DNA from: Faecalibacterium taiwanense
GTDB lineage: Bacteria; Bacillota; Clostridia; Oscillospirales; Ruminococcaceae
Direction: 5' to 3'
DNA length: 64,000 bases
Assembly: GCF_036632915.2 (NCBI RefSeq)
Contig: NZ_CP155552.1
Coordinates: 2,480,001 to 2,544,000 of the forward strand
Shown here: positions 15,339 through 23,208 of the stretch, in pieces
Layout of the letters: the number at the start of each line of letters is the position of its first letter
Position numbering within the stretch: the stretch's first letter is position 1
Made by a program: the position numbers and the translations under genes
The notes under the pieces: generated by a model
What the model saw: the letters and a program-made list of their open reading frames with translations, nothing else
What the model was told of the DNA's origin: nothing
The model's database searches: none

Positions 15339-16930
15339 ATGCCTATTCCGTGTCCGCATTTCAAAATTACCATCGTCAAGCGCAGCCAAGGGCAGTCCGC
15401 TGTTGCCGGGGCCGCTTACCAAAGCGGCGAACGGCTGTTCAGCGAGTACGACCAGAGAACGAAATTCTACAACAAGAAGAAAGAACTTGTCCACGCTGAG
15501 ATCATGCTGCCATCCTATGCGCCGCCCGGATATGCAGACCGGGCGACCCTCTGGAACGCCGTAGAAGCTGTGGAGAACCAGTGGAACTCCCAGCTTGCCC
15601 GGCGCATCGTGCTGGCGTTCCCGGTGGAGGTGCCGAAAGAACGGTATCTGTCCATGATAAAGGAGTTCTGTCAGGAGCAGTTTGTTTCCAAAGGGATGAT
15701 CGCTGACTTCGCCATCCACGACAAGGAGATGGAAACCCACACGCCCACATTCTGCTGACCATCCGGGCAATGGATGAACACGGCAAGTGGCTTCCAAAAG
15801 CCAGAAAGGTTTACGACCTTGACGAGAACGGCGAGCGCATCCAACTTCCCTCCGGCAACTGGAAATGTCACAAGGAGAACACGGTGGACTGGAACGACCA
15901 GAAGTACGCCGAAATCTGGCGGCATAGCTGGGAAACCATCACCAACCGCTATCTGGAAGCAGCTGGCAGGCCAGAACGTGTTGCCCTGCGCTCCTTTGAG
16001 CGGCAGGGCATCCAGCAGATACCGACCGTGCATCTCGGCCCCGCTGCACACCAGATGGAAAAGCGTGGAGTAGAAACCTTTCTCGGCAATCTGAATCGTG
16101 ATATTCGAGCCGCCAACAGCCTGATGCAGTCCATCCGCAGTGCCATCCGTGGGCTGCAACGCTGGATCGCAGACCTGAACGAAAAGAAGCAGCTTCTTCT
16201 GGACGCTCTGGAAAAGGCAAAGGAACCCACATTGTCCGACCTTCTGGTGGACTATTTCAATCTCCGCAACGAACAGCGCAGCGATTGGTCTGGCAAGGCA
16301 AAACTGAAATGCACAGTCCGGGACTTTGAGGAAGTCAAACAGACGGTGGACTATCTGAAAGCCCATTCCCTGAACACCATCGAGGATTTGAACCAAGCCA
16401 TTGACAGCTTAAACCAGACCGCCGCCCCTCTCCGCAGGCAGTTGAAGCAGAACGAGAACCGGATGCGTTCGATTGCCCAGATCAAAGACGCTGCCGCCGT
16501 CCATGCCAAGCTGAAGCCCATCCACGATACCTTTATAAAGAAGAACTTCAAGCTGACAAAGAATGCCTATGCCAGCCAGCACAAGGAAGAACTGGACGCT
16601 TTCAATAAAGCTGTCCGCACTCTGATGAAACTGAACGGCAGCACAGCGGTAGATTTTTCGGCATTGGATGCCGAATTTTCTGCGCTGCAATCCAGCAGCG
16701 CAGAACTGCGTACCCAACTGGAAACCTTGCAGCCGGACATCTCCGCCCTGAAAAACATCCGCAAATATATCGACATGGTGCTGAATAAGCAGCAGCTTTC
16801 CGCACCGGGCGGTAAGATGCCGGAGAAGGAATCGGTGCTGAAACAGCTGGAGCAGCTTCAGCAGCTTCAGCAGAAAAAGTCCAACTACAAAACGATTTCT
16901 ACCACCCCAAACCGCGAAGAATCGCTCTAA
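15339..16930 (+). pseudogene. mobA: MobA/MobL family relaxase with one frame break
   Basis: The relaxase domain starts at ATG 15339 (HFKITIVKRSQGQSAVAGAAYQSG, with the family's conserved AAYRSG-like motif). The metal-binding histidine motif NPHAHILL is encoded at about 15731-15757 but in the +1 frame relative to the start. Adding one base near 15727 (GAGGATGGA expected, GAGATGGA found) restores a single protein of about 530 aa with a long helical C-terminal region and a Gln-rich LEQLQQLQQ tail. It may be a true pseudogene or an assembly error. It would nick oriT and lead the strand into a recipient using the ICE's channel. Confidence 0.85.
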
Positions 16931-17463
16931 ACGATCTTTCTGTCACCGATATGCCGTTGCAATCAGTGGCAGAAGTACATAATTCATTTGTTTTTTGCTG
17001 GCTTTTGGCTATTCTCGCTGGCTAGTGAGTAGAGGCGTACTTTTAAGGCAGAAATTTTCTCCAACACCCCCCATTTTAGGCCACTTTTTCTGTTAATAGT
17101 AGAAGCGCCTCTTTGAAAGCCGGTCATTTGTGACCTTTTTGTTAATTCTCAAAAAGATGGTTGTCTTTGGGCTGTTTTCGTTGCCTACCTATTGAGAGGA
17201 TTTTTTCAAAAGCGGAGATTTGGTCTCAAGAATTACAATTCAATTACAAGTTTCTCACCAATGCTACGAAACAGGCGTTCTCGATGCCTACCAAGTGTAG
17301 GGCATCTTTTTCAAGACCATTCTCGGACTATTATGACGTTTTGTTTACAAAATTGCTTGCAATGCTACGAAATGGCCTTTTTCATCGGCTACCAAGTAGA
17401 AGGATGTTTTTCGTCCGTCAAAGTCCAGAAATCTTCCATATGTTCCTTGACAAGTGAATAGTT
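16931..17463. other. Long AT-rich non-coding region with imperfect direct repeats
   Basis: No gene is seen. Two related blocks of about 53 bp begin with CAATGCTACGAAA and contain CTACCAAGT, at about 17259-17313 and 17360-17412. Their start points are 101 bp apart. T-runs (for example at 17140 and 17300) lie between them. The region sits between the relaxase and the RepA-like gene and could be an iteron-like or regulatory region. Confidence 0.4.
17259..17412. repeat. Pair of ~53-bp imperfect direct repeats
   Basis: Copies at 17259-17313 and 17360-17412 share CAATGCTACGAAA, a GGC/TTTTC-type middle and GCCTACCAAGT/GGCTACCAAGT. Their spacing is 101 bp. Confidence 0.55.
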
Positions 17464-17464
17464 C

Positions 17465-17620
17465 AATCGTCCGGTACTTCACAAAAGGTACTTCTGTAAC
17501 TCGCAGCCCGGTCATAACGAAGACGGGGTGGCTGAAATGCCAATGGTGCGGTGCAAGCCCGCCGCCGGACGATTCCCCACTCCTAGGGAAGTCGAGGACC
17601 AATATGGGAGACCTTAACTT
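17465..17620 (+). ncRNA. Structured RNA, copy A (unknown family)
   Basis: A closing stem of 10 perfect base pairs (AATCGTCCGG at 17465-17474 with CCGGACGATT at 17565-17574) encloses a core of about 75 nt that is roughly 85% identical to a second copy at 41546-41622. Inside are a hairpin GGCT/GCC around GAAAT and a stem GCGG/CCGC with the 7-nt loop TGCAAGC. The outer stem and the inner stem differ in sequence between the copies but stay paired. A G-rich tail (GTCGAGGACCAATATGGGAGA) is also shared. No group II intron, tmRNA, RNase P or SRP signature is seen. Confidence 0.65.
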
Positions 17621-17662
17621 ATTAACGCAGTTGAGCACTTGTTTCGTGCTTTTCTGCGACTG

Positions 17663-17694
17663 GAGAATTGGAACCCTCCAATTCTCGTTACATA
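17663..17694 (+). terminator. Hairpin followed by TACATA (copy 3)
   Basis: Ten-bp perfect stem GAGAATTGGA/TCCAATTCTC with an ACCC loop at 17663-17686, then GT and TACATA at 17689-17694. It lies between the structured RNA and the RepA-like gene. Confidence 0.6.
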
Positions 17695-17735
17695 CTCTTT
17701 GTTCCTGATTTCTGCTTCAGCTGGAGGTGATCAAC

Positions 17736-18068
17736 ATTTCAGAATATCTTACCACGCAAACTCCGCTGCCGCCGTTTCTCCCATACCCATGCTTCCTTTT
17801 GGAACTTGACCTGAGTCAGACTGCAAAAATGACTTATGTGTTGCTACTCGACCGTGCCACACTCTCGCAGAAAAATCTCTGGATAGATGAACGTGGATTC
17901 GTGTTTGTCATTTTTACGATTTGCTCTTTGGCTGAGCAGCTAGGGCGCAGCACTGTCAGTGTTTCCAGTGCGCTTAAGGAATTGGACGCTGCGGGATTGA
18001 TTGAGCGCAGACGAACGCGGTTTTCTTCGCCCAATCACATCTTTGTGAAAATTCCAAATGTTGAATAG
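17736..18068 (+). CDS. RepA N-terminal-like winged-helix protein
   Basis: A protein of about 110 aa resembling the N-terminal DNA-binding domain of RepA_N replication initiators. It has PLPPFLPYPCFLLELDLSQTAKMTYVLLLDRATLSQKN, then the winged-helix segment SLAEQLGRSTVSVSSALKELDAAGLIERRR. GTG 17727 overlaps the Shine-Dalgarno GGAGG. The ATT at 17736 is 8 nt after it, and homologues I recall start there with SEYL, so ATT is a likely start. It could control replication of the excised element or regulate it. Confidence 0.7.
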   Translation: MSEYLTTQTPLPPFLPYPCFLLELDLSQTAKMTYVLLLDRATLSQKNLWIDERGFVFVIFTICSLAEQLGRSTVSVSSALKELDAAGLIERRRTRFSSPNHIFVKIPNVE

Positions 18069-18291
18069 TTCTGCGTTTTTCACGATTCAAGAACCGCCAA
18101 AATCACGATTCTGTGATGCAGATTCTTAATGGCATCTGCAAAAGATATTTTTCCTATGCAGTATAGCAGCCTTTAAGACTGTATCGAAGAAAACTTTCAC
18201 CTAACCAACGTAATAAAACAAAAAGAGAAAAACGAATAGAATCCATCCATTCCTTTCCGTATTTGCACCACATGAATGAGGAGGTCTGCCC
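18069..18291. other. Intergenic region
   Basis: There is no gene. The first part repeats CACGATTC-like words (TTTTTCACGATTCAAG, AAAATCACGATTCTG) at about 18078-18120, a possible binding site for the upstream protein. A GAGGAGG site at the end serves the next gene. Confidence 0.3.
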
Positions 18292-18474
18292 TTGAACAAA
18301 GAAAAATCTGAGAAGAAGCCCACCACACGCAAACGTGCGCCGAGAAGTCCGAAGTCCGTGCGCCTGATCGTGGAACGCCATTATATCGGCAATGTGCCGA
18401 TGAATACGCTTTTTCAGCGGCTTGTGGAAGAAGAAATTCGTAAAACTGCCGAATCGTATCTCGCCGCTGGCTAA
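18292..18474 (+). CDS. Small basic protein upstream of the recombinase
   Basis: A 60-aa protein with a very basic N-terminus (KEKSEKKPTTRKRAPRSPKSV) and a helical C-terminus (NTLFQRLVEEEIRKTAESYLAAG). It starts with TTG at 18292 behind GAGGAGG. Its position before the recombinase parallels tnpW before tnpX at 395-593, so it may be a recombination-linked accessory protein such as a directionality factor. That role is inferred from place and charge only. Confidence 0.6.
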   Translation: MNKEKSEKKPTTRKRAPRSPKSVRLIVERHYIGNVPMNTLFQRLVEEEIRKTAESYLAAG

Positions 18475-18567
18475 TTGGACGTTTTACTGCGGAAAAGGGC
18501 TTGCATCGTCACGCAACATCCGCTACAATGTGATTGATGAGGTCTCTTTTCCATTATGGAGGTACAC

Positions 18568-20193
18568 ATGGAAAAGGACAAAAAAGTAACTGCTTTATAC
18601 TGCCGACTGTCAAAAGATGACGGTTCAAACAGCGAAAGCCTGAGCATCCGCACTCAAAAGTCAATGCTTATGGAGTATGCCACACGCAACGGTTTCGGGA
18701 ATTGCCAGTACTATGTTGATGATGGTTACAGCGGTACGAACTCTGACCGCCCTGCCTTTCAGGAACTTCTGGATGATATCCGGGAAGGAAAGGTGGCAAC
18801 AGTCATTACCAAAGACCAGTCCCGACTTGGACGCAACCACATCGAAACCGGAACGTATATGGAAATCTTCTTTCCTGAACACGGTGTCCGCTATATTGCA
18901 ATCAACGATGGTTATGATTCCAACGAGCAATCTCAGATGGATATTGCCCCGTTCCGAAACATCATCAATGAAATGTACGCCAAAGACACTTCCCGAAAAA
19001 TCAAGAGTGCCCTTCGGACACGCAAGAAAAGCGGAAAGTATATCTCCAGCGGCGCACCGTTTGGCTACCAGAAAGACCCTGCCGACCACAATCACCTTGT
19101 GATCGACCCGAACACCGCCCCCGTTGTTGAGTATATCTATTCAATGGCAGAGGAAGGGCTGGGGCTTCACCGCATCGCCAAGCGGCTCCACGATGAAAAA
19201 GTCTTGAAGCCGTGTTACTACAAGAAAGAGATGTTTGGCCGCTTTATTGATGATGAAAAGATGTATGATTGGGACAGTGCCTATATCAGTCAGGTTCTGC
19301 ACAGCCCAGTCTACGCCGGACACATCATCTACGAAGCCAAGCCCACCGTGTCCATGAAATCCAAAAAGCGGCGTTATATTCCGTTTGAAGAACGCGCTAT
19401 CGTTCCGAATACACATGAAGCAATCATCCCACAAGACCGTTGGGAGAACGTGCAGCGAATCCTTTACAGCCGTTCCAGTAGTTTTATGTGCGATAAGACC
19501 GACTACGACAATATCTTCAAAGGCATCGTCCGCTGTGCAGACTGCGGCAGAACGATGTTAGTCAAGGTCGAGCACAGGCGCAAACGTAACAGTGTTCTGG
19601 ATCAGACCTTTTATTGTTGCAGCACTTATCGGAAATATGGTGCGAAAGCCTGTGACTCGCATAATTTGGAAGCCCGTGTTCTGCATGAAGCTGTCTTTGC
19701 GGACATTCAGGCACACGCAAAGGCCGCTGTGAGCAATCGGGAAGCCCTTGTGAAGAAGATTGCAAATCAGATGCACCTCCGGGTGTCCTCTGACCGGGCG
19801 CAGCACAAACGGGATTTGAAGCAGTGTAAAGCACGAATCGCAGAAATCGAAGACCTGTATGCAAAACTTTATGAGGACGTATCAAAGGGACTTCTCCCGG
19901 AGAAACGTTTTCAAATGCTTGCAGATCGCTACGACAAAGAACAGGCTGAACTGACCGAAAAGATTGAGCAGTACGAGCGGGAAGGCCGTGCTGAACACGA
20001 TCAGCTGGACAAGATTCAGGATTTTATTGATGAAGTCAGCAAGTACGCTGGCATCACCGAACTGAACTATAAGATTCTGCATCAGCTGATTGACAAGATT
20101 CTGGTATCCAAAGCGGAAAAGGTCGATGGCGAATACGTCCAGAAAATCCAGATTTTCTACCGCTTTATCGGCCCATTGGATGCCATCGAGTAA
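18568..20193 (+). CDS. tnpX: TnpX/TndX-like large serine recombinase of the inserted element
   Basis: A 541-aa large serine recombinase. The resolvase domain has Ser15 in YCRLSKDDG and ITKDQSRLGRN. A recombinase domain follows, then a zinc ribbon (VRCADCGRTM and the FYCCSTY/KACDSH cysteines, about 330-375) and a coiled coil (about 405-480). The ATG at 18568 follows GGAGG, and the ATG at 18556 is less well placed. It ends 37 bp before the right inverted end at 20230 and is the obvious enzyme for excision and insertion at GA sites. It is clearly diverged from the 593-2263 enzyme, so the two elements moved independently. Confidence 0.93.
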   Translation: MEKDKKVTALYCRLSKDDGSNSESLSIRTQKSMLMEYATRNGFGNCQYYVDDGYSGTNSDRPAFQELLDDIREGKVATVITKDQSRLGRNHIETGTYMEIFFPEHGVRYIAINDGYDSNEQSQMDIAPFRNIINEMYAKDTSRKIKSALRTRKKSGKYISSGAPFGYQKDPADHNHLVIDPNTAPVVEYIYSMAEEGLGLHRIAKRLHDEKVLKPCYYKKEMFGRFIDDEKMYDWDSAYISQVLHSPVYAGHIIYEAKPTVSMKSKKRRYIPFEERAIVPNTHEAIIPQDRWENVQRILYSRSSSFMCDKTDYDNIFKGIVRCADCGRTMLVKVEHRRKRNSVLDQTFYCCSTYRKYGAKACDSHNLEARVLHEAVFADIQAHAKAAVSNREALVKKIANQMHLRVSSDRAQHKRDLKQCKARIAEIEDLYAKLYEDVSKGLLPEKRFQMLADRYDKEQAELTEKIEQYEREGRAEHDQLDKIQDFIDEVSKYAGITELNYKILHQLIDKILVSKAEKVDGEYVQKIQIFYRFIGPLDAIE

Positions 20194-20220
20194 CAAAGTC
20201 AGAAAAGTCACCTCCGAGAA

Positions 20221-20230
20221 CTATCCTACA
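20221..20230 (-). repeat. Right inverted end of the element
   Basis: CTATCCTACA, followed by the GA crossover dinucleotide at 20231-20232 and then resumed topB sequence. Confidence 0.85.
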
Positions 20231-22001
20231 GACGCAGGGCGCGAGGGAGAACTGATCTTCCGCTTGGTGTACCAGCAAGCAGGCTGCAAAAAGCCCTCTT
20301 CTCGCCTATGGCTGTCCAGCATGGAGGAAAACGCTATCCGGGAGGGCTTCGCCCACCTCAAACCGTCAACTGAATACGATGCGCTGTACAATGCAGCACT
20401 CTGCCGGGAACGTGCCGACTGGATGGTCGGTATCAATGCGTCCCGGCTTTTTCGTGTCTGTACGGTCAACCGCTGGCGGTGGGGCGTGTTATGACCCCGG
20501 TGCTTGCTATGACGGTAGTGCGGGAAGCCGCCATCGCCGCCTTTGTGCCGAAAAAGTTCTACACCGTAGAACTTGAACTGACCAGCGGATGCACGGCATC
20601 CAGCCGCCGCATTCCCGAAAAATCCGTTGCCGAAAACCTGCTGGAAGCCTGCCGAAAGGAGATGGTAGCAACGATCCAGCGCATCACCCGCAAGGAAAAG
20701 TCCGAGAGTCCGCCGCCGCTGTACGACCTAACCACCCTTCAGCGGGATGCTAACCGCCTGCTGGGGTACAGCGCACAGCAGACGCTGGACTATGTGCAGA
20801 GCCTGTATGAGAAGAAACTTACCACTTATCCCAGAACTGATAGCTGCTATATCACCGACGATGACGAGGAAATGCTGGAGGAACTGACCGAGGAGTTGGA
20901 AGGTTTTCTCGACATTGCCCCGGAAGATGTGGACGAGGCTGTGCCCCGGACACGGCGCACCGTCAACAGGGAAAAAGTCACCGACCACCACGCCATTCTG
21001 CCCACTCGCAGTATGCTGCAAGCCGATCTGGACTCACTGCCCAAGGGGAGCAGAACGTCCTGAAGCTCATCATCGCCCGGACGCTGATGGCAGTCAGCAA
21101 GCCCTTCCGTTATCTGGAAACCCTGCTGACCACCGAATGTGCCGGGGAGGAATTTACCGCCAAAGGCAAGGAGATTCTGGAGGAAGGCTGGAAAGCAGTG
21201 GAGCGCAAGGTGTTGGCAGACATCCTGAACCGGAAACAGGAACTCACCGCCCTGCCCAATGCGGCAGAAAACGAGTGCGGCATCCTCAATGCAGAGCTGA
21301 AGGAGGGTCAAACGTCCCCACCGAAGCATTTTACCGAGGACACCCTGCTGCACTCGATGGAGACCGCCAGTGCGGACAGTATGCCGGAGGGTGTGGAGCG
21401 TCAGGGCATCGGAACCCCAGCGACCCGTGCCGCTACTATCGAAAAGCTGGTGGCGAAAGGTTTTCTGGAACGCAAAGGTGACAGGAAAACGAAAGTGCTG
21501 CTGCCAACCGACAATGGTAAAGCCCTTATCACCGTAATGCCCGAAGAAATCCAGTCACCGGAAATGACCGCCGACTGGGAAACGAAACTGTTGCGCATCG
21601 AGCGCGGCGAGATGGAGCTGGAAGAATTTATGACCGAAATCAAAGATATGATCTCCTCGCTGGTCAATACCACCGAGGCTATGAAGGGAGCAAATGTGCT
21701 TATGAAGAACAAAATCGTTGGTGTCTGCCCGAACTGCGGCAAGTCTGTTGTGGAGCGCGAAAAGGGCTATTTCTGTGAGAACCGGGAGTGCCGTTTCGTG
21801 CTGTGGAAGGACAATGCGTTCTTCAAGCGTCTGGGAAAGCGTCTGGATTCCCATGTTGCGGACAAGCTGCTGCGGGATGGTCGCATCCGCCTGAAGGACT
21901 GCCGCAGTGCCAAGGGCAAGACCTACAATGCTACCGTCCTGCTGTCCACCGAAGCGGATGGCCGCAGCAAGTTTTCTCTGGAATTTGAGGGTGGCCGCTG
22001 A
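20231..22001 (+). pseudogene. topB: DNA topoisomerase III, 3' fragment with two frame breaks
   Basis: This continues the 5' fragment at 9013-9326: DAGREGELIFRLVYQQAG, then the CALCRERADWMVG-type segment, the active-site LTTYPRTDSCYITDD tyrosine region (about 20818-20860) and the zinc-finger C-terminus (VCPNCGKSV, ECRFVLWKDN). Two one-base losses break the frame, in TTTTT at 20448-20452 (RLFSCLYGQPLAVGRVM expected) and in GGGG at 21045-21048 (LPKGEQNVLKLI expected). Both are homopolymers and may be sequencing errors. The 10.9-kb insertion upstream is real disruption. Confidence 0.88.
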
Positions 22002-22918
22002 TGGATCAGAAAACGGAAGCCCTCTATCTCATCAACGGAGACAAATTTCTGCATCTGCGTGAAAATGGCGCAGGGGTCGGCTTTGCCACCTACAACTGCG
22101 CCACCGGTGAACCGCAGGAGTTTGGGCAGATCTCCAAGCAGAATCTGCCTCCGGATGGTCGCAATGCCATTCCCGCCGCCCGGAACTGGTATCTGTTTGA
22201 GCTTTCCAGCGATATCCGCAAGGCAATTCAGGAGGTCAGCTTGCAGCACCTCGATACCATCCCGCAGTCTGGTGTCCGCAGGCGGCGTATCTGGGATGAC
22301 CCCACGATTCCCAGAGATGATGTCCGGCTCATCAACAGCCACTACGATGATCTCTACCGGGTGCCGAATCATGGCGTGATTCAGGTTGACCGTTCCGATG
22401 GCAGCAGTTACACGGCACGGGTCGAGCATATGGATGACTATCATTTTGATCTGGGCGAGTATGGGAACGTCTATCACATCTGTCAGTTCGGCGAGATGAT
22501 GGAGCGCAGCGGTTCGACCGCCTATCCCGAAATCCAGACACAGGACGAGCAGGGCGCATGGGAACTGGGTGGCAAGGGCTACCTTGCCATCCAGAGTTGC
22601 GAGGATGGCTGGGATTATACCCTGTATCACAGTGACTTTTCCGTGATGGACGGAGGACAGACCGATGCTCCCGAACTGACGATTCAGGAAGTGCGCGAGG
22701 AAATCCTTGAAGCGCACCACATGGAAAAGGGGCGGCGTGTGCTGAAAGACTATGACCTCATCATGGACAAGGTTGCCGAAGCCGAAGAACTGGGGCTGTC
22801 TGACCGTCCTTCCACACTGGAAAAGCTGGCAGAACTGGCTGGTGCAAAAGAAAAATGCGATGCCCCGGAATGCAACCCTTTTGGATGTAAGAAAGCGAGG
22901 AATGTCCATGAACTTTGA
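22001..22918 (+). CDS. LPD16/YodL-type ICE accessory protein
   Basis: A 305-aa acidic protein that follows topB with a one-base stop/start overlap (TGATG). The middle has RRRRIWDDPTIPRDDVRLINSHYDDLYRVP, and the C-terminal half has GWDYTLYHSDFSVMDGGQ and a helical tail, which I associate with the LPD16/DUF4316-like proteins encoded next to ICE methylase-helicases. The biochemical role is unknown. It overlaps the TTRAP gene by 11 bp. Confidence 0.65.
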   Translation: MDQKTEALYLINGDKFLHLRENGAGVGFATYNCATGEPQEFGQISKQNLPPDGRNAIPAARNWYLFELSSDIRKAIQEVSLQHLDTIPQSGVRRRRIWDDPTIPRDDVRLINSHYDDLYRVPNHGVIQVDRSDGSSYTARVEHMDDYHFDLGEYGNVYHICQFGEMMERSGSTAYPEIQTQDEQGAWELGGKGYLAIQSCEDGWDYTLYHSDFSVMDGGQTDAPELTIQEVREEILEAHHMEKGRRVLKDYDLIMDKVAEAEELGLSDRPSTLEKLAELAGAKEKCDAPECNPFGCKKARNVHEL

Positions 22919-23165
22919 CCACGAAGAACTGATGCTGATGATGCTTTACAACACCGGCACCCGGCTGGGGCTTATCCATGAACTGCGGCTCATGCAGTGC
23001 TACCTGATGCCGGATGAAACTGCCCTGCGGGAACTGTCCGAGGGCGTTATCGAAAAGCTGAAACTGCTGACCGATGCGGAGTTTTCCAATCTGGAATTTT
23101 CCCGGACTGACTTTTGCCGCCTGCAGGCGGCGTACATAAGGACTACCAATTTCTTGAAAACATGA
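22908..23165 (+). CDS. Transposon-transfer assisting (TTRAP) family protein, altered C-terminus
   Basis: An 85-aa protein: MNFDHEELMLMMLYNTGTRLGLIHELRLM, then LTDAEFSNLEFS, the TTRAP pattern found in Tn1549-like ICEs. The ATG at 22908 lies 7 nt after GCGAGG. The 3' end runs through the hairpin at 23116, coding CRLQAAYI, and a second copy of that coding (FCRLQAAYIEKSYKP) lies 1.66 kb away at about 24772-24822, after the OLD gene. The original tail was therefore probably displaced by insertion of the OLD cassette. Confidence 0.75.
   Translation: MNFDHEELMLMMLYNTGTRLGLIHELRLMQCYLMPDETALRELSEGVIEKLKLLTDAEFSNLEFSRTDFCRLQAAYIRTTNFLKT
23116..23138 (+). repeat. Hairpin followed by TACATA (copy 4), left edge of the OLD cassette
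   Basis: GCCGCC/GGCGGC stem with a TGCA loop (23116-23131), then G and TACATA (23133-23138). With the 19 bp before it, it forms a ~42-bp direct repeat with 24757-24800. Confidence 0.7.
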
Positions 23166-23208
23166 TATACTTATTGCTGTACCTTGTTTCCATCAAGGCC
23201 CGTGGGAG

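Larger units (their letters stand above)
9327..20230 (+). mobile_element. 10.9-kb TnpX-type integrative mobilizable element inside topB
   Basis: The element is bounded by imperfect inverted ends TGCAGGATAG (9327-9336) and CTATCCTACA (20221-20230), which differ at one of ten positions. A GA flanks each end (9325-9326 and 20231-20232). Removing the element plus one GA restores ACA-GA-CGCAGGG, which encodes the topoisomerase sequence TDAGRE in frame. Contents: DUF6061, secreted-protein cargo, ECF sigma/anti-sigma, DUF3847, relaxase, a structured RNA, a RepA-like gene, a small basic protein and a serine recombinase at the right end. Confidence 0.9.

Noticed and set aside
16972..16985. GTACATAATT after a weak TGCC/GGCA pairing, as an eighth hairpin-TACATA site
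   Set aside because: The stem is only 4 bp with a 12-nt loop and three bases separate it from GTACATA, so it does not meet the pattern of the other seven.
17454..17708. Short frame reading SVTRSPVITKTGWLKC, with a similar one at 41314-41721
   Set aside because: Both are chance translations of the conserved RNA core. Conservation follows base pairing, and neither has an RBS.
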